Source: Chryseobacterium sp.
Lineage (GTDB): Bacteria; Bacteroidota; Bacteroidia; Flavobacteriales; Weeksellaceae
DNA length: 64,000 bases
Assembly (NCBI RefSeq): GCF_019236175.1
Contig: NZ_JAFAJM010000014.1
Coordinates: forward strand, 62,001-126,000
Direction of reading: 5' to 3'
The number at the start of each line of letters is the position of its first letter. Position 1 is the first letter of the stretch. Of this stretch, positions 35,642 to 43,885 are shown piece after piece. The notes under the pieces are model-generated. The model made no database searches. It was given only the letters and a program-made list of their open reading frames with translations, and was not told the origin of the DNA. The position numbers and the translations under genes are program-made.

Positions 35642-36154
35642 TTATCTATTGGCCTTATCTTTTCCTTCCCACCTATAATGATACCATAGCCGGATTTCAT
35701 CTTCCAGTGATGCCGGCTTTTTATCAGGATCAAACGGCTCTGCTCCGCCATTATCAATAATTTCCTGAGAATATCCCCTCTTCTTAAAAATTCTTTCTCT
35801 GCTTTTATCAGCAGTGATCATAAAAAGAATAAAAACACCCACTATGGATATCACAGCGACAATGATATTGGTATAATTAAAGAAAAAATCGTCCTTTATA
35901 AAAGTTCCCTTTCTCAGATACAGATAATTAAACAACCATATAACACACATGATTCCAAACAGATACAGATTGGAAATAACAGTATCATCATATCCATTAA
36001 GTTCCGAAAAGAATTTTAAAGAACACAAAATTAAGAACAGAAGAAAACTAACGACAAGTGCCGTCTTATGAATTAAGATACTTCTGTCATCTTTTTTAAA
36101 GCCTATTTTCAGAAGTTTATAGATTGAAAATGCCCAATAATTATATAGTTTCAT
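35642..36154 (-). CDS. Membrane protein of unknown function
   Basis: The 170-aa protein has three hydrophobic segments (about 29-46, 63-80 and 96-114: LVVSFLLFLILCSLKF, YLFGIMCVIWLFNYLY, IVAVISIVGVFILFMI) and an acidic, charged C-terminal tail ending RLWYHYRWEGKDKANR. No family recognised. It lies downstream of umuC on the same strand with a 104-bp gap that shows no strong terminator, so cotranscription is possible. Function unknown. Confidence 0.65.
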   Translation of the reverse strand: MKLYNYWAFSIYKLLKIGFKKDDRSILIHKTALVVSFLLFLILCSLKFFSELNGYDDTVISNLYLFGIMCVIWLFNYLYLRKGTFIKDDFFFNYTNIIVAVISIVGVFILFMITADKSRERIFKKRGYSQEIIDNGGAEPFDPDKKPASLEDEIRLWYHYRWEGKDKANR

Positions 36155-36258
36155 GGTTTCTGAAATATACAGCTTTTTTGTTTTTTAAAACCATACATAG
36201 ATAACTATTATTGAAGGGAGGGATCTTTTGAGTTTCCAAATGGTAAAGAAAACTGAGA

Positions 36259-37530
36259 TCAATGAAACCTAAAATTCGCTTCAGGCAATGTATTCTTTTT
36301 CAAAAAGGCCTCATATTCCGGAGACAGCTGAGCACGGCCAAAGGTATTTTCGCCACTCATGCTTCCCAAACGGACTTTATCTTTTCCGAACTTTTTGTTC
36401 ATGGCATCCATCGCTTTCATAACGGGCAGATGCTGATTTTGGGTATCTTCTTCAAACAGGCTGATCTGCCTTTGATCTTCAGGAACAAAATCATTAACCA
36501 TAACCCCCGCTCTTTTATAATGAAAACCCTCTTTAAAAACAGCTTCAAACAGCTCATTCACTACCCTTCCGATTAAAATAGAAGAATTGGTAGGATTAGG
36601 AAGTATCTGTGTGACAGCATTACTGTATTCGGGAAGGTCTTTTCTGAAGCGGTTGGTCTGCACAAAAACACTAATCATTTTACAACAGGTATTTTGCTTT
36701 CGCAATCTCTCAGAGCAATACATTCCAAAAGTCTCTACTCTTTCTCTGACATCTTCTTTTTTTGTCAGCATTTCCATAAAACTTCGGGTAACGGCTATAG
36801 ATTTTTTAGGAGATGGAGCATCGAGTTCCAGCTGGCGGATTCCTTTCAGTTCATTAATCATTCTAATACCGTGAATTCCCATTATTTTCCGGATCCATAT
36901 CTCCGGTTTCTGAAGAAGATCCCAGGCTTTATACACCCCGCTATCATTCATTTTTGCACCGAGCTTTCTGCCAATTCCCCACACATCACCTATAGGAAGC
37001 CACCTCAACGCTTTTTCAATCTTTTCAGGCGTATCCAGAATATAAACACCGTTACATTTTTCCGGAAAATCTTTCACAATTCTGTTGGCCACTTTGCATA
37101 AGGTCTTCGTAGGAGCAATTCCTATACTCACCGGAATATTTTCTTTCTCTGAAATTTCCTGCTTGATTTTCACACAATATTCATAAATATCAATATACTT
37201 AAATCCTGTCAGATCCAAAAACAGCTCATCAATACTATACACCTCATGATCAACAACATAAGACTTCGCAATATTAATTACCTGCTGGCTTTTATAATTA
37301 TAGAGTTCAAATTTTGCGGAAAAACTCTTTACATCATGTTTCTTAAAAAGATCTTTATACTTAAAAGCAGGTGCTGCCATAGGAATTCCAAGGTCTTTTG
37401 CTTCTTTGCTTCGGGATACAACACACCCATCGTTGTTGGAAAGAACCACAACAGGTTTGCCTTCAAGGCCCGGATTCAGAGTTCTTTCACAGGAAACAAA
37501 AAAGTTATTGCAATCTACGAGAGCGTACAT
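36259..37530 (-). CDS. umuC: Y-family error-prone DNA polymerase, UmuC type
   Basis: The 423-aa protein starts MYALVDCNNFFVSCERTLNP, the UmuC catalytic N-terminus with the first acidic residue. The second catalytic pair is in YSIDELFLDLTG, and later motifs IGDVWGIGRKLGAKM (helix-hairpin-helix) and the little-finger domain follow. An in-frame TTG 7 codons upstream is less likely than this ATG. It performs translesion synthesis, usually with UmuD'; no umuD is adjacent. A copy of the cassette operator (37647-37661) lies 117 bp upstream. Candidate -7 boxes on the minus strand are at 37549-37556 and 37589-37596 (both TAATTTTG). Confidence 0.93.
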   Translation of the reverse strand: MYALVDCNNFFVSCERTLNPGLEGKPVVVLSNNDGCVVSRSKEAKDLGIPMAAPAFKYKDLFKKHDVKSFSAKFELYNYKSQQVINIAKSYVVDHEVYSIDELFLDLTGFKYIDIYEYCVKIKQEISEKENIPVSIGIAPTKTLCKVANRIVKDFPEKCNGVYILDTPEKIEKALRWLPIGDVWGIGRKLGAKMNDSGVYKAWDLLQKPEIWIRKIMGIHGIRMINELKGIRQLELDAPSPKKSIAVTRSFMEMLTKKEDVRERVETFGMYCSERLRKQNTCCKMISVFVQTNRFRKDLPEYSNAVTQILPNPTNSSILIGRVVNELFEAVFKEGFHYKRAGVMVNDFVPEDQRQISLFEEDTQNQHLPVMKAMDAMNKKFGKDKVRLGSMSGENTFGRAQLSPEYEAFLKKNTLPEANFRFH

Positions 37531-37646
37531 GATGATGAATATATAATGCAAAATTATTCTTTTTTAAGAATAAAATAAGCTTTCATTTCAAAATTAACAC
37601 AAGCTTTAACAGTCTACCTATCAAATAATTAAAATGATTTTTAATG

Positions 37647-37680
37647 CGTCATATTTTGACGTTCCCCTATTTTAATTTTA
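37647..37680 (+). promoter_or_regulatory. Sixth copy of the WYL-cassette operator, near umuC
   Basis: CGTCA-TATTT-TGACG at 37647-37661 is a perfect palindrome, followed on the plus strand after 11 nt by TAATTTTA, one base from TAnnTTTG, the same spacing as the five cassette copies. No plus-strand gene follows; the reverse reading has a poorer -7 box. Being palindromic, it could still control umuC, whose start is 117 bp away. Confidence 0.55.
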
Positions 37681-37728
37681 GCTTCAAAATCTCATTTCGC
37701 CAATACAAGCCTGCCATTTCCGTCTATA

Positions 37729-39315
37729 TTACAATAACATTCTTAGCCGTTCTTCTTCCAGATCGATCTGATATAACTGATGGCGTATAATTTCTTCATC
37801 TATCGAAATATCTTTGTTAAGCTCAGAAAGAAACTGTCTCTGACTTTCCAGCATTTCAAAGAAAACAGTCCTGATCTCTTCATCCATCCAGTCTGTATTA
37901 TTGCTCTGGTTCTTTTCCTCCCAATGTCTCAGGAGCCTTTCAATTCCGGTACTGCTGTGCACTGCATTTTCATGTTTATTTTTCAGAAAGTGATAAACAT
38001 GTTGCTTCAGCTGGTGTCTGACTTCCTGCCTTGCCTGTTTCTCTTTTTCTTCATCGGTAAAGTCAGCAAACGGACGTAAATACTTTATAAAATAAGGCAG
38101 GGTAAGCCCCTGTACCAAAAGAGTAAGCAGGATCACAACAAAAGTGATGAACAGGATCAGATTTCTGTTTGGGAAAGGGGTTCCGTTTTCAAGGGTGATA
38201 GGAATTGCCAGTGCTGCAGCTAATGAAACGACCCCTCTCATACCTGTCCATCCCAGTATAAGCGGCATGGCAAAACGCCTTCTGGCAGAAGAAGCCCTTG
38301 GCGCCACACTCGGCCGGAAAATAATAGTTGCGATCATCGCCGCATATGAACTTATAATTCTGGCTAAAATAAGGATCACCGTTACCCAGACGCCATATTC
38401 AATTGCTGTTTTCAGAGGAATCCCTTCTGAGCGTAACCCACCGACAATTTCAGGAAGTTCCAGCCCTATAATCAGAAAAACAATTCCGTTTAAAATAAAT
38501 ACAAAACTTTCCCAGACACTGTATCCTCTTATACGGCTGGTACTGTTTAAGAAAATCATTCTTTTATTGGACATATATAATCCGCCGCATACAACAGCCA
38601 ATACCCCGGAACAGTGGAACTGTTCAGCGACCCAATACATCAAATAAGGGTCAATAAGGGTCAGTGCAATATCCGAGGAAGCATCCGTAGGAAGTTTTTT
38701 ATGAGCCTGCACAAACAGCCACGCCAGAACGAGCCCAATTACCGTTCCTCCTATCACCATCCATAAAAAATCTAATGAGGCTTCCTGCCATACAAACTGG
38801 CCCGTTCCTACTGCAATCAGGGCAAAACGAAAAATAATAAGAGAAGAAGCATCATTCAGCAGGCTTTCACCTTCCAGAATCGCCGAGGTCGTATTAGGTA
38901 TTTTCACAAATCTCATAATGGCACCTGTGCTTACCGCATCAGGAGGAGAAACAATTCCTCCCAACAGAAATCCAAGGGCAATGGTAAATCCGGGAATAAA
39001 ATAATTGGCCGCTATGGCCACTGTGAAAGCAGTAAAGAAAACGACCAGAAAAGCAAAACTTCCGATAATGCGCCACCATTTCTTCATCTCCTTAAAAGAG
39101 ATCGTCCATGCAGCTTCAAATAATAAGGGGGGCAGAAATATAAAAAAGATAAGATCCGGATTAATTTTTACAGCGGGTAGTCCCGGTATAAAACTCACGA
39201 GCAGGCCGAATACCACCAACAAAATCGGATAAGCAATTCTCAGTCGGTTCGCCCACATGTTCAATAATACAATAGCGGCAACCATAGCCAGTAAAAAAGG
39301 TAAAATCGTATGCAT
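37729..39315 (-). CDS. Na+/H+ antiporter, CPA1 family
   Basis: The 528-aa protein has about 12 transmembrane segments, including PPLLFEAAWTISFKEM, FLLGGIVSPPDAVSTGAIM (the conserved Asp of the ion-binding site), LEGESLLNDASSLIIFR (the ND motif), and RFAMPLILGWTGMRGVVSLAAALAIP. A cytoplasmic charged C-tail of about 110 residues follows. CPA1 antiporters exchange cytoplasmic Na+ for H+ and control pH and sodium. It is a single gene with a probable -7 box on the minus strand at 39381-39388 (TATATTTG). Confidence 0.93.
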   Translation of the reverse strand: MHTILPFLLAMVAAIVLLNMWANRLRIAYPILLVVFGLLVSFIPGLPAVKINPDLIFFIFLPPLLFEAAWTISFKEMKKWWRIIGSFAFLVVFFTAFTVAIAANYFIPGFTIALGFLLGGIVSPPDAVSTGAIMRFVKIPNTTSAILEGESLLNDASSLIIFRFALIAVGTGQFVWQEASLDFLWMVIGGTVIGLVLAWLFVQAHKKLPTDASSDIALTLIDPYLMYWVAEQFHCSGVLAVVCGGLYMSNKRMIFLNSTSRIRGYSVWESFVFILNGIVFLIIGLELPEIVGGLRSEGIPLKTAIEYGVWVTVILILARIISSYAAMIATIIFRPSVAPRASSARRRFAMPLILGWTGMRGVVSLAAALAIPITLENGTPFPNRNLILFITFVVILLTLLVQGLTLPYFIKYLRPFADFTDEEKEKQARQEVRHQLKQHVYHFLKNKHENAVHSSTGIERLLRHWEEKNQSNNTDWMDEEIRTVFFEMLESQRQFLSELNKDISIDEEIIRHQLYQIDLEEERLRMLL

Positions 39316-39696
39316 GAAGTCTTGTGTTTTTTAATTTTCATCCATTATCTTCATTCCCTGTCTGAAGACAACATCTTTTACAAATATACAATCAATCTGT
39401 ATTTTCGGAGTTTTTTTTTCATTCTTATTAAAACTTAAATAGAAATTATACAACAGGACCTCGATATGATCCCTGCTTATTAAGAAAAGGGGTTACAATC
39501 GTAAAAAAATCAATTAAAGCACACCAGATCTTGTCGTATTTACTTCTTTTTGTCTACTGGCTTTTGTCTAAAAATTTCAGTACCAAACCTGTGGATATAA
39601 TCAATTTGATAGAGGACAAATAAAACAAATTTTATTCTACATACGTCAAGTTTTGTCGTAGCGTGCTCCTACTTTTGCCTCAGAACAGTAAATCAT
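39316..39696. other. 381-bp divergent gap: antiporter and M15 promoters
   Basis: It contains the antiporter -7 box (minus, 39381-39388) and the cassette operator-promoter (39644-39677). A degenerate half-site, TTGTCG at 39532-39537, followed by TATTTAC, lies upstream. No ORF with coding character is seen. Confidence 0.5.
39644..39677 (+). promoter_or_regulatory. Cassette operator-promoter 1 (M15 peptidase)
   Basis: CGTCA-AGTTT-TGTCG at 39644-39658, then 11 nt, then TACTTTTG at 39670-39677, a perfect -7 box, 19 bp before the ATG. The palindrome covers the -33 region. One half-site position differs (CGTCA against TGTCG). Confidence 0.8.
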
Positions 39697-40197
39697 ATGG
39701 ACAAAGTAACATCAGAAAGAATTCAGACCCTTCACCCCCTGATCAGGGATGAAGTACAGCAGATTATTAAAGAGTGTGACGAAGCGCTTACCGGAAGAGC
39801 TAAGATAAGAATTACCCAGGCTTTGAGATCTTTTGAGGAGCAGGAAAGACTGTATGCCATCGGAAGAATTACTTCAGGAAAAAAAGTAACCAATGCAAAA
39901 GCAGGACAGAGCATTCACAACTATGGTCTTGCCGTAGATATCTGTCTGATGATCGACGGAAAGACAGCAAGCTGGGACACCGTCAAAGACTGGGATAACG
40001 ATAAGGTTGCCGATTGGTACGAATGTGTAAAAATTTTTGCAAAACACGGCTGGGAATGGGGAGGAAACTGGAAAACATTCAAAGATCTGCCCCATTTCGA
40101 AAAGAAGAGTATCCCGTCTTCAGAAGGCACCGTGAAAACCAATTGGAAAACCCTTTTAAAAATGCCCAGAGACAAAGAGAATTACGTTATTTTTTAG
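39697..40197 (+). CDS. M15 family cell-wall peptidase, signal-less endolysin-like
   Basis: The 166-aa protein is an M15 (VanY/CwlK-like) L-Ala-D-Glu or D-Ala-D-Ala peptidase. Zinc ligands are His74 and Asp81 in SIHNYGLAVDI and His133 in DLPHFEK. The N-terminal ITQALRSFEEQERLYAIGR is typical of peptidoglycan L-alanyl-D-glutamate endopeptidases such as phage endolysins. There is no signal peptide, so it stays in the cytoplasm until the membrane is breached. No phage structural genes are near. It carries the first copy of the shared operator and lies 192 bp upstream of the patatin gene. Confidence 0.9.
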   Translation: MDKVTSERIQTLHPLIRDEVQQIIKECDEALTGRAKIRITQALRSFEEQERLYAIGRITSGKKVTNAKAGQSIHNYGLAVDICLMIDGKTASWDTVKDWDNDKVADWYECVKIFAKHGWEWGGNWKTFKDLPHFEKKSIPSSEGTVKTNWKTLLKMPRDKENYVIF

Positions 40198-40227
40198 ACC
40201 TCATTTATTTAAAAAACAACTAAAATA

Positions 40228-40261
40228 CGACACCTTTTGTCGCTGTCCCCGCCTACCTTTG
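40228..40261 (+). promoter_or_regulatory. Cassette operator-promoter 2 (patatin)
   Basis: Perfect palindrome CGACA-CCTTT-TGTCG at 40228-40242, 11 nt, TACCTTTG at 40254-40261. About 120 nt of leader precede the patatin ATG. Confidence 0.82.
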
Positions 40262-40389
40262 CTTTACTAGATAACTACTAAAAAAGCAATCAAATCTAAG
40301 GATAAAAACCACAATATTTTTCCAAAAAAACACGGTTCTATCTGTTGAAGATTGCATGTGTCCTTTTAAAAAAACAATTAAAATATCAC

Positions 40390-41427
40390 ATGAAAAAGAC
40401 AACCTTACTTTCTTTGGACGGGGGTGGAATAAGGGGAATTATCACCTGTATTATTCTACGTTACATAGAAGAACAGCTCCAGTACTATGATAAGCCGAGT
40501 GCCAGGCTCGGAGATTACTTCGATCTGGTCGCAGGCAGCAGCACAGGAGGTCTGATTGCTTCTATTATCCTTTGCCCCGATGAAACCCGGAAAGCAAAAT
40601 ATTCCATTCAAAAAGGATTGGAATTATACGCTGAAAAGGGTGGAGACATTTTTCAGGTTTCTTTTTGGGAAAAACTGGTCAATCCGTTTGGATTACTGAA
40701 TGAAAGAATTTCTCAGGAAGCACTTGAAAAAAACCTAACCGATTTTTTTGGAAATCTGGAATTAAAAGAACTTATAAAACCATGTTTAATTACAAGTTAT
40801 GATATAGAAAACAGAAGAGCCAAGCTTTTCAACTCCTGGGAAGCGAATCTCAGTACCGATAATTTTTATGTAAAAGATATTTGCAGAGCCACCTCAGCAG
40901 CGCCTACTTATTTCAGTCCTGTACAGATAAAATCCATGTACGGACAGATTTTTAGCCTGATTGACGGTGGTATGTTTGCCAATAATCCGGCCTTATGTGC
41001 TTATGCCGAAGCACGAAAAATTCCTTTTGCCGAAGTTTTAAAGAATCATCAGAAAGCTAATCATCCCGGAGTCAATGACATGATTATTATCTCTATCGGG
41101 ACAGGAATTGAAGCCCGCCCCTACTCCTTTAAAAGATTGGAAAAATCGGGAAAAATAGGCTGGGTAAATCCTATCATTGACATTTTGATGTCTGCCAATG
41201 CAGAAACTGTAGATTACCAGCTGTCTCAGATGTTTCAGACATTAGGCATAAGAAATCAGAAAAATTATTACCGTCTGAATCCTTCGTTAAAAAACGCCTC
41301 TCCGGCAATGGATAATGTAAGGCGGTCTAATATTGAAAACCTGATCCAGGCCGGGCTGAGTTATATTGATGATAACAGGGAAACATTAAATGAAATCGTT
41401 CAGAAGCTCATCAAAAACAAAATATAA
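40390..41427 (+). CDS. Patatin-like phospholipase
   Basis: The 345-aa protein starts MKKTTLLSLDGGGIRG; an earlier in-frame ATG 15 codons upstream is possible but lacks family residues. The oxyanion loop is DGGGIRG (10-16), the nucleophile Ser51 lies in GSSTG, and the catalytic Asp192 in DGGMFANNP. Patatin enzymes deacylate membrane phospholipids. In bacteria, they serve as toxins, lipases and CBASS or other abortive-infection effectors. There is no signal peptide and no transmembrane segment, so it is cytoplasmic. Its own copy of the operator and position beside a wall peptidase point to membrane damage under WYL control. Confidence 0.92.
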   Translation: MKKTTLLSLDGGGIRGIITCIILRYIEEQLQYYDKPSARLGDYFDLVAGSSTGGLIASIILCPDETRKAKYSIQKGLELYAEKGGDIFQVSFWEKLVNPFGLLNERISQEALEKNLTDFFGNLELKELIKPCLITSYDIENRRAKLFNSWEANLSTDNFYVKDICRATSAAPTYFSPVQIKSMYGQIFSLIDGGMFANNPALCAYAEARKIPFAEVLKNHQKANHPGVNDMIIISIGTGIEARPYSFKRLEKSGKIGWVNPIIDILMSANAETVDYQLSQMFQTLGIRNQKNYYRLNPSLKNASPAMDNVRRSNIENLIQAGLSYIDDNRETLNEIVQKLIKNKI

Positions 41428-41773
41428 GCTTAACAACTTATAATATCTAAAAATAAGCTTTTTAGCTTATATTAAAAATTCTCTAAGATGAAAAGACGTT
41501 TACTCCATCTGAATTAATTTTGAAAAACTAAAAAAAAAATTTATAACACGACGAGTTTTGACGTCTCAGTAAACGATCTTTAAGTCAGTTAAATAACCTA
41601 GAAAACTAAAGCTAAAAGCTTATTCCATTTTTTTAAACATTCCGATTATTTTAAAATAATGAACGCTCAGTACCCAGCACTGAACCGGATATGTATTGCT
41701 CCCTATTGAATATTAGTCTGCTAGCACTACTATATATTATTAACCAATTAATACTCTTAACAATTTTAAAATT
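41428..41773. other. 346-bp gap: weak hairpin, operator 3 and leader
   Basis: A small hairpin (ATAAGCT, four T, AGCTTAT; 41453-41470) may end the patatin transcript. The operator of the DUF2589 unit follows at 41549-41563. The rest is AT-rich leader of about 180 nt with no gene. Confidence 0.5.
41549..41582 (+). promoter_or_regulatory. Cassette operator-promoter 3 (DUF2589 operon)
   Basis: CGACG-AGTTT-TGACG at 41549-41563, then after the same 11 nt GATCTTTA at 41575-41582, a weak -7 box (two mismatches). It is the least conserved of the five copies but keeps the exact spacing. The ATG is 191 bp further on. Confidence 0.65.
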
Positions 41774-42364
41774 ATGGCAAATTTAGTACAAGAATTAAAC
41801 AGTTTAGATTTCAGTGTTTACATTGGAGGGCCTATGCAGGCTGCTATTAAAGCCCAGCATGACGCCTCCATGTCGCAGGTCAACTTTATTAAAGAAGTAG
41901 GTTTTGAACAGCCGGACGCACAGGGCGGCGCTACAAAACTTAAGTATGTTGACTTTGTCTATACAAAGTCAGTACCCAGTACTACAGGAAGTACCGATAG
42001 CGTGGTTAAATCAGAGGTAAAGCTAAGTGTCCCGTTACTTTCCATGCTTACCATTCCGGCGCTGAGAATTGATGAAATGACGATTGACTTCAACGCAAAG
42101 CTAAATTCAGTAGAAACCCAAAGCATTGCCAGTGAGTTTCAGGGAAGTGCTTCCCTGAGCGCAAAGTTTTGGAAAGTGAAATTCAATGCTTCTGCTTCTT
42201 ATAAGAAAACAAGTTCAAGCACATCTACAACAGAAAAAACATATACCTTAGGAGTACATGTAAAGGCTGTCAACGATGAGCTTCCAGCCGGACTTTCAAA
42301 AATCATGGATATGTTAGAAGATGCTATTGTTGCTTCTGCAGCTCCGATAGCAAATCCGGCTTAA
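41774..42364 (+). CDS. DUF2589 family protein
   Basis: The 196-aa protein fits DUF2589: LNSLDFSVYIGGPMQAAIKAQHDA at the N-terminus, VNFIKEVGF, a strand LSVPLLSMLTIPALRIDEMTIDFNAKL, and a Ser/Thr/Lys-rich beta region (SYKKTSSSTSTTEKTY). The family has no established function; members are small, without signal or membrane segment. It is followed by two unknown genes on the same strand with a hairpin between. The repeated short hydrophobic strands suggest self-assembly or membrane contact, but this is only a guess. It is the third unit with the shared operator. Confidence 0.85.
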   Translation: MANLVQELNSLDFSVYIGGPMQAAIKAQHDASMSQVNFIKEVGFEQPDAQGGATKLKYVDFVYTKSVPSTTGSTDSVVKSEVKLSVPLLSMLTIPALRIDEMTIDFNAKLNSVETQSIASEFQGSASLSAKFWKVKFNASASYKKTSSSTSTTEKTYTLGVHVKAVNDELPAGLSKIMDMLEDAIVASAAPIANPA

Positions 42365-42373
42365 TAAGCCTTT

Positions 42374-42403
42374 AGGGTGGCTGCTCCGGCGGTCATCCTT
42401 TTT
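42374..42403 (+). terminator. Attenuator-like terminator after DUF2589 gene
   Basis: Arms AGGGTGGCTGC and GCGGTCATCCT pair over 11 positions, three of them G-U, around a TCCG tetraloop and end in a T run. It lies 10 bp after the stop, before two further genes without a promoter of their own, so partial read-through would give excess DUF2589 protein. Confidence 0.65.
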
Positions 42404-42441
42404 AAACTTAAAATTCTTACTCATTTAAAAAAAAACTTATT

Positions 42442-43125
42442 ATGCCAAAACTGAATGAATATCTGGGAGGTATTGTTTCCGAAATTACTGCTGCCAGAAA
42501 AATGACTGATTTACAGACGGTACAAATTGCTAAAGAATACGCTCAGGATGATCTGTTAAAACACTTTTCGGTTCCAAGGATGAAAGTCGGAACCGTAGAT
42601 CTGACAATACCTTTTGCCATGGCCGGAAGTTCCCCAATTTTATCTTTCCGGGATTTCACATATGACGAAATTATCAAAGTAGCCAAAACCGATTACAATT
42701 CTTCTGATACTAAAAATGATCAGAATTTAAAGAACTTTCTTGCCAATCAGGAATTAAGTTATAATGATTATGTCACTAAAATTAAAGCTGAAAATAAGCC
42801 TGTACTCACTGATGAACAAATCAAATATTTTGAACCCATCACAAAATATACCATCGAATATTGCCGTTCACTTCCCAACTTTGCCTGGAAAGTCACAGAC
42901 CCTCAGCTTTTATCCCAAAGTCTGTTCAACAGAATTATTTCCGAAGTAAAAAGAGTAATTGAAAAAACGGATGATCGTGAAATTATTGTAGAAGCAAGCA
43001 AGCTGATGCAGCTGGACAGCAAATGTCTGATTTTTGCTAAAATGAACGTAACTGAAGCAGGAATGGAATGGTCAAGATATGAAGATATCAACGGAAATAT
43101 TGTAGAAACATTAATCCCGGAATAA
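42442..43125 (+). CDS. Unknown protein linked to DUF2589 gene
   Basis: The 227-aa protein has an N-terminal block MPKLNEYLGGIVSEITAARKMTDLQTVQIA then LLKHFSVPRMKVGTVDLTIPFAM, which resembles a segment I recall from proteins encoded next to DUF2589 genes. A helical centre (FLANQELSYNDYVTKIKAENKP) and a C-terminal strand pair follow. No signal peptide. It starts 77 bp after the DUF2589 stop, past a weak terminator, and is followed by another unknown gene after 3 bp. Function not known. Confidence 0.72.
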   Translation: MPKLNEYLGGIVSEITAARKMTDLQTVQIAKEYAQDDLLKHFSVPRMKVGTVDLTIPFAMAGSSPILSFRDFTYDEIIKVAKTDYNSSDTKNDQNLKNFLANQELSYNDYVTKIKAENKPVLTDEQIKYFEPITKYTIEYCRSLPNFAWKVTDPQLLSQSLFNRIISEVKRVIEKTDDREIIVEASKLMQLDSKCLIFAKMNVTEAGMEWSRYEDINGNIVETLIPE

Positions 43126-43128
43126 CCA

Positions 43129-43683
43129 ATGAAAAAATCTCAGTTTATTTTAGTTTCCCAATTAAAGGAACAGCTGTTGAGCTTTCCGGATATTGTTTCT
43201 GCGTTAGAGAAAAAAGATCCTTTTTTTATAGAAAAAATGCTTCTCTGGCTAAAATCTGTTGAAGACATTCTTTCGGCAAACTCCATCAGTGAAGTTTCGG
43301 AAATAGCAGGATTCAGAAGTAAAATTCTGGCCGGAAAAATCAGCGATGAGAGAAGTTTTAACGCTAAGAAGAATCAACTCAAGATTACGGCTAATCTTCT
43401 CTACGAAGCACAAAACTGTGTGCTCAATGTATTATTACCTCACGAAGGAAAAATGAACGAGTGCAGAGAAATCACAAAACAGGTACTGACTTTAGCAGCT
43501 CAAACATCAACACAATTGTACAGCCCTGAACTCCAATTTGAAGATTTTGTACAAAAAGTATGGTGGTTTATCCTTTCTGACAATGATCTGAAAATGGGCG
43601 CTGTAAAACTCAAGTCGATGCTTTCGGAGATGGACATCATCATGCTTATGGCAGATGAGATAGAGCGTAAAGATTTTTCTTAA
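43129..43683 (+). CDS. Unknown helical protein of the cassette
   Basis: The 184-aa protein is predicted to be mostly helical: QLKEQLLSFPDIVSALEKKD, FIEKMLLWLKSVEDIL, VLLPHEGKMNECREITKQVLTLAAQT, FVQKVWWFILSDNDLKMG. No family recognised, no signal peptide or transmembrane segment. It begins 3 bp after the previous stop, which suggests translational coupling and a joint role. It ends before a terminator at 43690 and the next cassette operator. Function not known. Confidence 0.72.
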   Translation: MKKSQFILVSQLKEQLLSFPDIVSALEKKDPFFIEKMLLWLKSVEDILSANSISEVSEIAGFRSKILAGKISDERSFNAKKNQLKITANLLYEAQNCVLNVLLPHEGKMNECREITKQVLTLAAQTSTQLYSPELQFEDFVQKVWWFILSDNDLKMGAVKLKSMLSEMDIIMLMADEIERKDFS

Positions 43684-43689
43684 AAAACT

Positions 43690-43723
43690 AAAATAGTTCA
43701 AATTTTTTTTGAGCTATTTTTTT
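43690..43723 (+). terminator. Terminator of DUF2589 operon
   Basis: Thirteen-bp arms (AAAATAGTTCAAA and TTTGAGCTATTTT, one U-G pair) with a 5-nt T loop and a T run after. Confidence 0.85.
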
Positions 43724-43726
43724 ATA

Positions 43727-43760
43727 CGTCAAGTTTTGACGCTGTGCCCTCTTATTTTTG
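43727..43760 (+). promoter_or_regulatory. Cassette operator-promoter 4 (acidic small protein)
   Basis: Perfect palindrome CGTCA-AGTTT-TGACG at 43727-43741, 11 nt, TATTTTTG at 43753-43760, a perfect -7 box. Confidence 0.82.
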
Positions 43761-43885
43761 AAATATAAATAAGGAACACAAAAATAATCTATAAAAATTA
43801 AAAAGACCTTTTGAATTCAACATTGATCAATGCTGAACAGTATAAAATATGTTCAAAAATTAACCCAAATCACCAAATACAAAAC

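Noticed and set aside
39526..39543. Half-site TTGTCG before TATTTAC upstream of the M15 gene as another operator copy
   Set aside because: The left arm does not match CGWCA and no -7 box lies at the 11-nt spacing.
39697..41427. M15 peptidase and patatin as remnants of a prophage lysis module
   Set aside because: No integrase, holin, portal, capsid or tail gene in the window, and both genes carry the same operator as non-phage genes. A phage origin of single genes remains possible.
40390..41427. Patatin as a CBASS effector (CapV-like)
   Set aside because: No CD-NTase, ubiquitin-like or TRIP13-like gene is near. Only the effector family resemblance supports it.
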